A program made the position numbers and the translations under genes. From DATLWN01 sp964422615 (lineage in GTDB: Bacteria > Pseudomonadota > Zetaproteobacteria > Mariprofundales > Mariprofundaceae): 20,799 nt of DNA. The stretch's first letter is position 1. The number at the start of each line of letters is the position of its first letter. The notes beneath the pieces are model-generated. The model was given only the letters and a program-made list of their open reading frames with translations. It did no database searches and was not told the DNA's origin. Below are positions 1 to 7,501 of this stretch, one piece after another. The stretch lies in NCBI GenBank assembly GCA_964422615.1, contig CAYRBJ010000032.1, positions 1-20,799 on the forward strand. Reading direction: 5' to 3'.

Positions 1-1183
1 TGATGAACTTGGTGTACATGAACTGGCGCAGGTAGGACCAGATGCCGAACATCACACGCTTGGCGTGACCCGCGTATCCCTTGCGGATCGACACCACTGC
101 CACGCGATAGGAACAACCCTCCATCGGCAGGTAGAAATCGACGATCTCCGGAAACTGCTTCCTGAGGATCGGCACGAACACTTCATTGAAGGCCAGCCCC
201 AGCACGGCCGGTTCGTCCGGCGGTTTGCCGGTATAGGTCGAATGGTAGATGGCGTCACGACGCATGCTCATTGTCTCTACTGTAAATACCGGAAAGCGTT
301 CCACCTCGTTGTAGTAGCCGGTGTGATCGCCGAACGGACCTTCCTCGGCGTATTCATCCAGGGACACATGGCCTTCCAGCACGATCTCGCTGCTCGCCGG
401 CACCTGCAACGGTACCGTCAGGCAATCGGTCAGCACACTCTTCTCCCCGCGCAGCAGCCCCGCAAACTGGTATTCGGACAGGCCGTCGGGGATCGGGGTC
501 ACGGCGGCGAGGATCGTGGCCGGGTCGGCGCCGATGACCACGGCACACGGAAAACGCTCGACCCCCTCCCTAGCGGCCTCCTGATGATCCTGCGCCCCGC
601 CGCGATGCTTCAGCCAGCGCATGATCAGTTTGTTTCTGCCGATCACCTGCTGCCGATAAATACCCAAATTTTGCCGTTGCTTGTGTGGGCCGCGGGTCAC
701 CACCAGGCCCCAGGTGATCAGCGGGCCGGCGTCCCCGGGCCAACATGTCTGTACCGGCAGTTTCCCTAGATCCACCGCCTCGCCCTTCAGCACCACATCC
801 TGCCATGGCGCCTTCTTGACCACCCTGGGGTTCATGTTCAGCACATTCTTCAGCACCGGCCACTTGTCCCAGGCATCGCGAAGCCCCTGCGGGGGCTCCG
901 GCTCCTTCAGGAAGGCCAGTAATTCGCCGATCTCCCCAAACTCGCCCACCGATTCGCGGCCCATGGCGAGGGCAATGCGCTCCGGGGTGCCGAACAGGTT
1001 GGTCAGCATCGGCATGGGGTTGCCCTCGATGTTCTCGAACAGCAATGCCGGCCCTCCGGCCTGCAGCACTCGACGGGAGATTTCCGTCACCTCCAGTTCC
1101 GCCCGTATTTTGGTGCGGATGCGTTTGAGCTGGCCACGCCGCTCCAACTCCGCCAGAAACGCGCGCAGGTCGGGAAAACTCAT
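1..1183 (-). CDS. ubiD: UbiD, 4-hydroxy-3-polyprenylbenzoate decarboxylase (3' end cut by window)
   Basis: UbiD removes the carboxyl group of 3-polyprenyl-4-hydroxybenzoate in ubiquinone synthesis, using prenylated FMN made by UbiX. Translating the minus strand from ATG at 1183 gives about 394 uninterrupted residues of the roughly 490 usual for the family; the C-terminus lies beyond base 1. Visible family signatures are QNLGIYRQQVIGRNKLIMRW with HRGG just after it (prFMN/metal pocket), VVIGADPATILAAVTPIPD, EGPFGDHTGYYN around residues 281-293 (the acidic active-site region), YHSTYTGKPPDEPAVLG and PEIVDFYLPMEGCSYR. The start overlaps the stop of the STAS gene as ATGA, and there is only a weak ribosome binding site, so translation is probably coupled. 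It is the last visible gene of the MCE operon, an uncommon place for ubiD. Identification is secure; the missing C-terminus cannot be judged. Confidence 0.95.
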   Translation of the reverse strand, partial: MSFPDLRAFLAELERRGQLKRIRTKIRAELEVTEISRRVLQAGGPALLFENIEGNPMPMLTNLFGTPERIALAMGRESVGEFGEIGELLAFLKEPEPPQGLRDAWDKWPVLKNVLNMNPRVVKKAPWQDVVLKGEAVDLGKLPVQTCWPGDAGPLITWGLVVTRGPHKQRQNLGIYRQQVIGRNKLIMRWLKHRGGAQDHQEAAREGVERFPCAVVIGADPATILAAVTPIPDGLSEYQFAGLLRGEKSVLTDCLTVPLQVPASSEIVLEGHVSLDEYAEEGPFGDHTGYYNEVERFPVFTVETMSMRRDAIYHSTYTGKPPDEPAVLGLAFNEVFVPILRKQFPEIVDFYLPMEGCSYRVAVVSIRKGYAGHAKRVMFGIWSYLRQFMYTKFI

Positions 1184-1515
1184 GTGCCGGGTCCGGAGTC
1201 GCGGATATCGAATATCGTATCCAGCTTGGCCAGCGTGAATACATCGCGCACGGTATCGCGCAGGCCCGTCAATACGAACTCGCCGCCGGAGGCGCGGCTC
1301 CATTGCAGTCCTTCCACCAGCGTGGCGATCCCGGACGAATCCATGAAATCCACACCGTCCAGTGCCACATGCACCGAGCGCATGCCATCCGCGAGCAAAG
1401 GCTTCAGCCTGTTGCGCAGCTTGGGCGACGTATGGATATTAACCCGCCCGCTTACCCTCAGCAGCGCCGAATCAGCACTCGGACGCTCCTCATGTATATC
1501 GATTTCCAGATTCAT
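1180..1515 (-). CDS. STAS-domain protein (SpoIIAA/MlaB-like anti-sigma antagonist)
   Basis: A 111-residue single STAS domain. The start is ATG at 1515, behind a purine-rich stretch (GAGGGAAGGGG). The signature FMDSSGIATL covers residues 57-66; S61 aligns with the serine that is phosphorylated in SpoIIAA/RsbV proteins, so this copy looks phosphorylatable. In the family, the unphosphorylated protein binds and neutralises an RsbW/SpoIIAB-type kinase. In the Mla lipid transporter, a STAS protein (MlaB) instead binds the ABC ATPase and controls its activity. Both readings fit here: the gene overlaps an HATPase gene (ATGA at 1512-1515) and lies in an operon with an MlaE/MCE transporter. It also overlaps ubiD by ATGA. 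The STAS call is firm; whether its partner is the kinase, the degenerate ABC subunit or both is open. Confidence 0.9.
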   Translation of the reverse strand: MNLEIDIHEERPSADSALLRVSGRVNIHTSPKLRNRLKPLLADGMRSVHVALDGVDFMDSSGIATLVEGLQWSRASGGEFVLTGLRDTVRDVFTLAKLDTIFDIRDSGPGT

Positions 1516-1970
1516 GCCCCTTCCCTCTCATGCAGATACACCGCCAAGCGCCAGCGGTTGCCATCCTCCAGCGCCTCATGATGCACTTCATCCATCACGG
1601 CGTGAATCAGGCAAAGGCCGAGCCCTCCGGGCCGGATTGTCTCCCCGCGCGGCCTGGTATCCAGCCGGTCCATGTTCTCGATACATGGCGCATAATCGCG
1701 AAATGTGAAAACCAATTTTCGCCGACCATCGGCATTCAGATCGAGCGTTGCCTCCATTTCCACACGCCCAAGCCCTCCGGCATAACCATGGCGCATGATA
1801 TTGGCGAACAATTCGTCCACCGCCAAGGCCAGGCGGTTGGCGCGCACAGGCTCCATGCCGGCGCGGATGGCCATCAATTCGGCCACCGACTGCAGTACAT
1901 GCACGCAATCGCTGCAGGCATCGACATTGCAGGAGATCTTCGCCTCGCAGGCGGTAACGGGCGACATCAC
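1512..1970 (-). CDS. RsbW/SpoIIAB-like HATPase (serine kinase or anti-sigma) with N-terminal cysteine cluster
   Basis: A 152-residue GHKL-fold ATPase of the anti-sigma/serine-kinase type. The N-box is DELFANIMRHGY (residues 52-63). The G1 box is FRDYAPCIE near residue 92: it keeps the Asp, but Tyr-Ala replaces the usual xG. The G2 box is RPGGLGLCLI (113-122). Its likely substrate is the STAS protein encoded directly downstream. The start is GTG at 1970, overlapping the lipoprotein stop (GTGA), with AGGA six bases upstream. The next codon is ATG at 1967, an equally possible start that also overlaps the stop. The first 22 residues hold four cysteines (C8, C14, C19, C22) plus H24, not typical of RsbW, which could bind a metal or sense redox state. 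No sigma factor gene is visible, so a classical sigma-factor role is unsupported here. Confidence 0.85.
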   Translation of the reverse strand: MMSPVTACEAKISCNVDACSDCVHVLQSVAELMAIRAGMEPVRANRLALAVDELFANIMRHGYAGGLGRVEMEATLDLNADGRRKLVFTFRDYAPCIENMDRLDTRPRGETIRPGGLGLCLIHAVMDEVHHEALEDGNRWRLAVYLHEREGA

Positions 1971-2872
1971 GGTGCATCCTGCCTGACCGGGGTGGAAGTC
2001 TTCGCATTCAGGGTATCGAGCTCCTTCTGCCAGTGTGCACGGCCATCTCCGGTTGTCAGCGATACAAGCAATGTCAGGGCCCGGCGCTGGGAGCCCTTGT
2101 CCTGCAGGTCGCGATAGATGGTCAGTGCCCGCACCGCGGCATCCAGCCTATCAGGTATTTTTCCATTCGCAGAGGCCAGCAGCATCAAGGCATCGGCGGC
2201 CACGCGCGGCGCCCCCGCCCTGCGGCAAAGCTTCAAGGTCAGTTGCAATTCACCGCGGCTTTCGGCTGCATTCCCCGCCGCCTTGGCGGTCATGGCCAAG
2301 CCCAGGTGCGCCTTGGCTTGCAGCACGACGCCGCCACGGTCGTGGCCTGCCTGGTGCAGCGCACGGCCGTAGGCCCGACGTGCTCCATCGAGATCATGGC
2401 GATAAAGCGCTAGCCTTCCGGCGCTCAATTGCACATCGGCCGGCCAATCCGCCTTGATGTCGGAGATCACGGGCACCGTGCCACCGGACCTGGCCTGATC
2501 CAGGGCCAGGGCCAGGCGCGCCCGCGCCGCCATCACGGCAAAGCCGTTGCGTTGTGCCAGATACAGCGTCCGTCGCAATTGTCGCTGCCCCCGCTCGCGC
2601 TGTCCGGCTGCCAGCCGTACCATGCCGAGGTTGTAGTGGGCCAGCACGACCACCGGGGTGTCATCGGCCATCTGGGCCGCCACCAGCTGTCGCTCGAAGC
2701 TGCGCTCTGCCGCCTCCCAGCGCTCGAGCCGCATGGCCGTCACCCCCACCATGGCAAACGACCGTGCGGACTCGGCATACGGATTCTCCACCGCCGGTGC
2801 GTGCCGACTGCCACCGCAAGCGGTCAGCATGCCGGCCAGCACCATCGTCAGCATCAAGAAAAGCCGCTTCAC
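1967..2872 (-). CDS. TPR-repeat lipoprotein of the MCE operon
   Basis: A 301-residue predicted lipoprotein. The N-terminus MKRLFLMLTMVLAGMLTAC is a type II signal peptide with lipobox LTAC and lipidated Cys19; Gly at +2 suggests outer-membrane sorting. The rest is helical and alanine-rich with several TPR-like units, for example AVTAMRLERWEAAERSFERQ-type helices around residues 42-65 and later LALYRHDLDGARRAYGRAL and LGLAMTAKAAGNAAESRGEL. The start is GTG at 2872, overlapping the MCE stop as GTGA, with GGGAGG nine bases upstream. TPR proteins usually act as protein-binding scaffolds. Its place right after the MCE gene suggests an outer-membrane docking or accessory role, like the auxiliary lipoproteins (PqiC type) of other MCE systems, although it is not of that family by eye. 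The exact function is unknown. Confidence 0.8.
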   Translation of the reverse strand: MKRLFLMLTMVLAGMLTACGGSRHAPAVENPYAESARSFAMVGVTAMRLERWEAAERSFERQLVAAQMADDTPVVVLAHYNLGMVRLAAGQRERGQRQLRRTLYLAQRNGFAVMAARARLALALDQARSGGTVPVISDIKADWPADVQLSAGRLALYRHDLDGARRAYGRALHQAGHDRGGVVLQAKAHLGLAMTAKAAGNAAESRGELQLTLKLCRRAGAPRVAADALMLLASANGKIPDRLDAAVRALTIYRDLQDKGSQRRALTLLVSLTTGDGRAHWQKELDTLNAKTSTPVRQDAP

Positions 2873-3885
2873 GGGTTCGCGCCTCCCGTCAGCGGCGGCG
2901 CCACCATGTTGCTTTCACCCGCCTTGTGGTTGACGGTCGCACCACCTCCGAACAGCCACGAGTTCCGCAGATTCCTCAGCAGGCCCTGCATCTGCTCGAG
3001 GGTCTGGCGTGATTGCCGCGCCAGACCCGGCAACTCCGGTGTCAGCTCCGACAGATCGGAGGACACCAAGTCCAGGGAGTGGGTCAATTCGTTCACGTGT
3101 GCAAGCAGCACGTTCACCTGTTTCATCGTTTGCTCTCCCTGCTTGCCGACGGTCTTCGACAACGGTTCCAGGTTGTTGAGAATACGCGTCGTTGTCTTCA
3201 GGGTATGGGACAGATCCTCGACCAGCTTCTGGTTCTTCGCCGTCTTGGACATCTGCTGCAACTCGTTCATCACCGCAGAGAAGCGCTCCACGGCCTGTTC
3301 GATCTTTTCTCCGTTGATCTTGCCCAACTGACGCATACCGGCCAGGGCCACGCGCAAGTCCCCGTTCGGATTGTTGGCCCACTTCGCAAGGCTCGCCATC
3401 TCGCGCAGCAATACATTGGCGTTTTCCACCGCTGGCTTCAAATCCCGCAGCAGCTGCTCGACCGTCGCCGCTGTCCGGTAGCCGACCTTCTCACCATCGC
3501 GCAGGGGTCGCTTGTTGGTGTCCCCGGCCGTCAGCTCCACCGTCGATTCGCCGATCCAGCTTTGCTTGACGAGGCGCACCACCGCTCCCTCGTGCAACAT
3601 GTGACGGTAGCGGTCCAGCAGACGCAGATACACCAGCACCTCGCCCTGTTCGCGCAGCTCGATATCGCTGACCCGGCCGATGGTAAAGCCCTGGAACTGC
3701 ACGGCCTGGCCGGTGAAAAATGACATGGCCGACGGCGGGGCGACGATCAGGGTAAACTTCTTGGCAAAGACATTCGTTCGCAGGCTGACCACCAGCAATA
3801 GCAACACCAGGGCACCGACCCCCAGCATGACAAACCATCCGACCTGACGCCGCATGCCCGCCACATAATCGCGCCCCGTCTTCAA
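2869..3885 (-). CDS. MCE-domain (MlaD/Ttg2C-like) lipid transport protein, long form
   Basis: A 338-residue MCE protein, which would form the periplasmic lipid-binding part of an ABC lipid transporter anchored in the inner membrane. One membrane helix lies at about residues 15-36 (VGWFVMLGVGALVLLLLVVS). The MCE beta-domain follows at about 42-118, with GQAVQFQGFTIGRVSDIEL typical of the family. From about 140 to 310 there is a long helical, coiled-coil-like region, longer than in MlaD (about 180 residues) and closer to the needle-forming MCE proteins. The C-terminal tail is rich in Gly, Pro and Asn. I chose TTG at 3885 because a strong GGAGG sits about five bases upstream in the 10-base gap after the ATPase-like gene; ATG at 3855 would start the protein just before the membrane helix and has no better site. 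Confidence 0.9.
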   Translation of the reverse strand: MKTGRDYVAGMRRQVGWFVMLGVGALVLLLLVVSLRTNVFAKKFTLIVAPPSAMSFFTGQAVQFQGFTIGRVSDIELREQGEVLVYLRLLDRYRHMLHEGAVVRLVKQSWIGESTVELTAGDTNKRPLRDGEKVGYRTAATVEQLLRDLKPAVENANVLLREMASLAKWANNPNGDLRVALAGMRQLGKINGEKIEQAVERFSAVMNELQQMSKTAKNQKLVEDLSHTLKTTTRILNNLEPLSKTVGKQGEQTMKQVNVLLAHVNELTHSLDLVSSDLSELTPELPGLARQSRQTLEQMQGLLRNLRNSWLFGGGATVNHKAGESNMVAPPLTGGANP

Positions 3886-3895
3886 TCCTCCCTCC

Positions 3896-4546
3896 TCATG
3901 CCGTTTCCGACTGCAACACCAGCGTACGATCGAACCGCACCCCGGACCCCTCGTACTCGCTCGAGGTCAGATACAGCAGGCCCGACCCCAGTTGCCGCAG
4001 CGCCCCGATGGCCATGTCCCGGAAACGCATCAGCCTGTCCGGAGACATGCCCACATGAATCTCCTGTGCCACGATAATGGCCGGATGCAGCAGCATGCAA
4101 CGACCGAGGCTGAGCAGGGCGTGCGTATAACCGGAACGCTCACCGGCCTGTTCGTCCAGGACATCCGCCAGCCCGAGGAATGCGGCCACCGATTCCACCT
4201 CCTGCTCTGCTGCGGCGAGCCTTTCGGCATCCCCGTGATACAGAAAGGGCAGCAACAGGTTTTCGCGCAGGCTCAGGTTGGCCAGCAGCCCCCGCCGCCG
4301 GATCATGATGCCGACACGGGCATGGAACTCCGGGGTGTCGGCCCGGAACTTCCCCTGCTCCGTCTCCAGCCATATCTGCCACGCCTCAGGCTCGTCACTG
4401 GGTGGTACATTGATGATCCGATCCATCATCGCATACTGGCAGGGCTCGTCCATGATCAGCCTCACATGCTCGCCGACGCCCACCGAGGATTCCGGAAGTT
4501 CAATCCCCGTCAGCTTCAGGCTCCGCCACCACAGGACCTCACGCAT
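3896..4546 (-). CDS. Degenerate ABC-ATPase homologue (MlaF-like, no intact nucleotide-binding motifs)
   Basis: A 216-residue protein sitting exactly where the MlaF-type ATPase belongs, between the permease and MCE genes. The start is ATG at 4546 with GAGGAG six bases upstream. Its order of elements matches MlaF: LKLTGIELPESS near the N-terminus, a VRLIM strand leading to the P-loop position, a LLANLSLRENLLLPF segment after the Q-loop position, a signature-like RSGYT, then LHPAIIVAQE. Every catalytic motif is changed. Walker A reads DEPCQYAM (33-40) without the glycines or Lys. The Q-loop Gln is Arg83. The signature is RSGYT (137-141) instead of LSGGQ. Walker B is IIVAQE, with Gln161 for Asp though Glu162 is kept, and the H-loop His is Ser195. 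There is no frameshift, and the frame is intact with good start signals, so it looks like a maintained structural or regulatory pseudo-ATPase rather than a pseudogene. Confidence 0.8.
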   Translation of the reverse strand: MREVLWWRSLKLTGIELPESSVGVGEHVRLIMDEPCQYAMMDRIINVPPSDEPEAWQIWLETEQGKFRADTPEFHARVGIMIRRRGLLANLSLRENLLLPFLYHGDAERLAAAEQEVESVAAFLGLADVLDEQAGERSGYTHALLSLGRCMLLHPAIIVAQEIHVGMSPDRLMRFRDMAIGALRQLGSGLLYLTSSEYEGSGVRFDRTLVLQSETA

Positions 4547-4555
4547 GCAAACTCC

Positions 4556-5392
4556 TCATCCCAGGCTGCTGACGAGCACCGTCAACCCGTCCAGGAACAG
4601 GATAATCATCAAGGACCCCAGCACACCATAGGTGGCGCGCACGGGAATCTGGTTGGGATTGTCGCCGACCCGACCGGCCTGATCCAGCAGCATGCCGCAG
4701 CTGAGCAACGGATACACCAGCCCTTTTCCCGTCATCATCAACAACTCTCCCAAGGTCGTGCCCTGGCGCACATCGATCAGGTACTCACTGAAATTCAGGG
4801 TGTAGGTCCAGGACACCACAAGCCCTCCGACCCACAGGGCGATGGATGCGAACATGAAAGTCAGGATCAGGCCACACAAGGAAAACGCCATCATGCGCGG
4901 CCAGTAAAGGTATTGCTTGCGGCTGATGCCGAGGCTGCGCAACAGCAGATCCTCGCCACGGATGTGCATGGTGCCGACCTCGGTCACTACGGCGACTCCG
5001 GAACGGGCGAGCAGGAATACCGCAATGATCAGCGGCGCCATCTCCTGCACCAGCACCCCGTTGGTCAAGCGTCCGATCAGGGTAAGATCGCCGACACCCT
5101 TGGCAAAGGTGACGATATTGTACACCGTCAGCACCCCGACTCCGAGGGAGATCAACAACACCCATACCAGGCTTTGCACGCCGGTGAAATAGATCTGCCG
5201 GATCATCACCGACACCACGGCCGGACGCTGCAGCCAGCGCAGGCGGAAACCCGTGGCCAGCACCGAGAACACCAGTTCCAGGTAACGCCGGACCCCTTGC
5301 GCCAGCACGATGGCCTGCGCTCCCAGGCGGTCGGCCCGCCAGTTCCAAGCATCCAGCCATTTCTGGCTCGGTAACTCCCCTCGCTGCTGCAT
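4556..5392 (-). CDS. mlaE: MlaE-family ABC lipid transporter permease
   Basis: A 278-residue integral membrane protein of the MlaE/YrbE family, slightly longer than E. coli MlaE (about 260). Several hydrophobic segments are visible, for example TGVQSLVWVLLISLGVGVLT, MAPLIIAVFLLARSGVAVV, MMAFSLCGLILTFMFASIAL and the final YGVLGSLMIILFLDGLTVLV. The family core GRLTNGVLVQEMAPLI...LARSGVAVVTEVGTM, followed by the LGI segment that contacts the ATPase (RSLGISRKQYLYWPRMMA), is well kept. That is notable because the partner ATPase-like subunit next door has lost its motifs. The start is ATG at 5392, with GAGGAG very close upstream. It is the first gene of the operon and ends nine bases before the ATPase-like gene. 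The family assignment is firm; use of the symbol implies family, not proven orthology or substrate. Confidence 0.9.
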   Translation of the reverse strand: MQQRGELPSQKWLDAWNWRADRLGAQAIVLAQGVRRYLELVFSVLATGFRLRWLQRPAVVSVMIRQIYFTGVQSLVWVLLISLGVGVLTVYNIVTFAKGVGDLTLIGRLTNGVLVQEMAPLIIAVFLLARSGVAVVTEVGTMHIRGEDLLLRSLGISRKQYLYWPRMMAFSLCGLILTFMFASIALWVGGLVVSWTYTLNFSEYLIDVRQGTTLGELLMMTGKGLVYPLLSCGMLLDQAGRVGDNPNQIPVRATYGVLGSLMIILFLDGLTVLVSSLG

Positions 5393-5400
5393 AGCTCCTC

Positions 5401-5428
5401 TTTATAGGCCCTCGCCATGCAAACGCAA
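5401..5428 (-). promoter_or_regulatory. Candidate sigma-70 promoter of the MCE operon
   Basis: Reading the minus strand, TTGCGT (5428-5423) is followed after 16 bases by TATAAA (5406-5401), a five-of-six match to the -10 consensus. Transcription would start only a few bases before the ribosome binding site, giving a very short leader, which lowers confidence. The remaining divergent gap up to 5556 must also hold the ppiD promoter. Confidence 0.25.
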
Positions 5429-5491
5429 GCATGGGAGCACATGGAAAATACGGGCTGAAGAGCCCATGTCGGCTTGCGCCGCCACACGCCC

Positions 5492-5521
5492 TTGAGTAGC
5501 GTCCGTTTTCCATTTTATGCC
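5492..5521 (+). promoter_or_regulatory. Candidate promoter of ppiD
   Basis: On the plus strand, TTGAGT (5492-5497) is followed after 18 bases by TATGCC (5516-5521), about 35 bases before the ppiD start. The match is only partial, and this is the best I can see in the divergent region. A small hairpin, GGGCT-GAAG-AGCCC, lies at 5452-5465. Confidence 0.2.
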
Positions 5522-5556
5522 TGTCCTGTCGGGCAGCCAAGACACCGGGGAAATAC

Positions 5557-7473
5557 ATGCTCGAAACCATGCGTAATCACGCCCAGTCCTGGATCGCCAA
5601 GTTGATCCTGTGGGCCATCGTCCTTTCTTTCGGACTGTGGGGCATCGGGGATTATTTCCTGGGCGGCCGCGTACAAAACGTGGCCTCCGTCGACGGGGAA
5701 CCGATCCACGACCCGGAATTCGCGCAGGCCTACGAACGGGCGACCAACAATTATCGCGCCATGTTCGGCAAACGGTTTTCCAAGAAACTGATGGACCAGC
5801 TGCACGTGCGGGAAAAGACCCTGCAGGCGATCATCAACCGACGCCTGATCCTGGTCGAGGCCCAAAAGCTGGGGATGGTCACGCCGGACAGCGCCGTATT
5901 GAACGAGGTGGAACACAATCCCGCCTTCAGCAGCAACGGTCGCTTCGATCCGGCACGCTACCGTATCATGACCCGCAATATGGGCTTCGGCTCCCCCGCG
6001 GGATATGAGGACGAACTGAAGATGGATCTGCTGGCGAGTGTGCTGGAAGACAGCATCATGGATTCTGCCCCGGTCAGCGAGGCGGACATCCGCGCCGAAT
6101 TCAACCGAGAATTCGAAAAACGCGTCATCGCCGCCGTCATCGTCGATCCCTCCGCCTTCGCAAACAGGGTCCACGTTTCCGATACCCAGGCCCTGGCCTA
6201 TTACCAGGCCCACAAAAACGATTACCGCTCGCCGTTGCGCCTACAGATGCTGGCCGTGGACATCTCCCCACAGACCCTCGCCAAAGGCATCACCGTCGAT
6301 GATGCCGAGTTGCACAAGGACTATGAAAAGCACAAGTCCGATTTCATGCAGCCGGAAGAGAGGCGGGCCCGTCAGATCCTCATCCGTGTCAGCCCCACGG
6401 CCAGCAAGGCAGCCCAAGCCGCCGCTCTGAAAAAGATCGAGGCCATCCAGGCCAAGCTGAAGGCGGGAGCGAATTTTGCCACCCTGGCCAAGAAATACTC
6501 GGAAGACAAACTGACGGCTGTCAAGGGCGGCGATCTCGGCTATTTCACCAAGGGCACCATGGTGGCTGCCTTCGACAAGGCGGCATTCTCGATGAAGCCC
6601 GGCCAGATCAGCGGCATCATCAAAACGCCGTTCGGCTATCACCTGATCCAGTTGGAGGCCATCAAGCCGGCCGGTCCCAAGCCCTTTGCCGAGGTCAAGG
6701 ACCAGATCCGCAAGCAGATGATCCAGAAGAAGGCCGGTGACGAGGCCTACCAGCTTTCACAGGACCTGGACGACGCACTGGGCAAGAACCCCGAACTGAA
6801 GGATGCAGCCGCCTCCCTGAACCTGCCTGTGCGCAAGATCGGACCGATCAGCGCCAAGCAGGCCGCGAACGACGAACTACTGGCCAGCGATCCGGACTTC
6901 CGGGCCAAGGTCTTTGCCATGAAGCCGGGCGATCCGGTAGACGTCGTCGATCTCGCCAACGGCCATTACGCGGCGGTGGAGGTGACCAAGCGGCTGGAGC
7001 CTGCCGTGCTGCCATTCGATGCAGTGGCATCCCGGGTGATGGCCGCTGCCGAGCAGGCCGCCGCCGAGAAAATGGCGCGTGACACTGCCGAAAAATTCCT
7101 GAACGAAAGCACCGGCAAGACGGTGGCGCAGATCGCCCTGGACTCCGGCCAGCCGAAATTCCTGTCCAAGCCCGTGCGCCGCGATGGCCTCGGTGCTGAC
7201 GCCACCTGGCTGACTTCAGAGGTACGTGAGGCTGCCTTCTCCACGCCCAAGGGGCAGTGGGTGAATCACGTGATCCAGGTGCCACAGGGCCTGGCCCTGG
7301 TGCGGGTCGACAACGTCATCGCACCGGATCCGGCCGAATATGCCAAGCAGCATGACGCCATCGCCCAGCGGGTAGCACGAAACATGGGGACGGTGCGCTT
7401 CGCCCGCTGGATGGCCTCGGTGCGCGCGCGCCACAGCATCAAGGTGAATACGAAGGCCCTGGACCGCTTCTGA
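5557..7473 (+). CDS. ppiD: PpiD-type periplasmic folding chaperone / peptidyl-prolyl isomerase
   Basis: A 638-residue membrane-anchored parvulin, close to the usual length of PpiD (about 620). The N-terminus has one membrane helix at about residues 13-36, LILWAIVLSFGLWGIGDYF, with the typical WGIGDYF ending, so the body faces the periplasm, where PpiD helps newly exported proteins near the Sec translocon. A SurA-N-like chaperone region follows, and then the parvulin domain at about 266-367: RRARQILIRVS, YSEDKLTAVKGGDLGYF and the canonical end TPFGYHLIQLE. The long C-terminal part (about 370-638) is a second SurA-like or helical region. ATG at 5557 is preceded by GGGGAAA. The gene stands alone between the divergent MCE operon and the convergent tRNA-Ala. 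The N-terminus resembles the delta/alpha-type PpiD more than the E. coli one, by memory of those families. Confidence 0.92.
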   Translation: MLETMRNHAQSWIAKLILWAIVLSFGLWGIGDYFLGGRVQNVASVDGEPIHDPEFAQAYERATNNYRAMFGKRFSKKLMDQLHVREKTLQAIINRRLILVEAQKLGMVTPDSAVLNEVEHNPAFSSNGRFDPARYRIMTRNMGFGSPAGYEDELKMDLLASVLEDSIMDSAPVSEADIRAEFNREFEKRVIAAVIVDPSAFANRVHVSDTQALAYYQAHKNDYRSPLRLQMLAVDISPQTLAKGITVDDAELHKDYEKHKSDFMQPEERRARQILIRVSPTASKAAQAAALKKIEAIQAKLKAGANFATLAKKYSEDKLTAVKGGDLGYFTKGTMVAAFDKAAFSMKPGQISGIIKTPFGYHLIQLEAIKPAGPKPFAEVKDQIRKQMIQKKAGDEAYQLSQDLDDALGKNPELKDAAASLNLPVRKIGPISAKQAANDELLASDPDFRAKVFAMKPGDPVDVVDLANGHYAAVEVTKRLEPAVLPFDAVASRVMAAAEQAAAEKMARDTAEKFLNESTGKTVAQIALDSGQPKFLSKPVRRDGLGADATWLTSEVREAAFSTPKGQWVNHVIQVPQGLALVRVDNVIAPDPAEYAKQHDAIAQRVARNMGTVRFARWMASVRARHSIKVNTKALDRF

Positions 7474-7501
7474 TGGCCGACATGGAACCCGGCTTTCGGG
7501 C

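Noticed and set aside
3896..4546. Simple pseudogene of an ABC ATPase
   Set aside because: There is no stop or frameshift, and start, ribosome site, spacing and overall fold order are kept. Loss is limited to the nucleotide-binding motifs.
3992..5374. 460-residue open frame on the plus strand, opposite the permease and ATPase-like genes
   Set aside because: Composition is rich in His, Gln, Arg and Pro with no recognisable domain. It lies antisense to well-supported transporter genes, as expected of GC-rich DNA.
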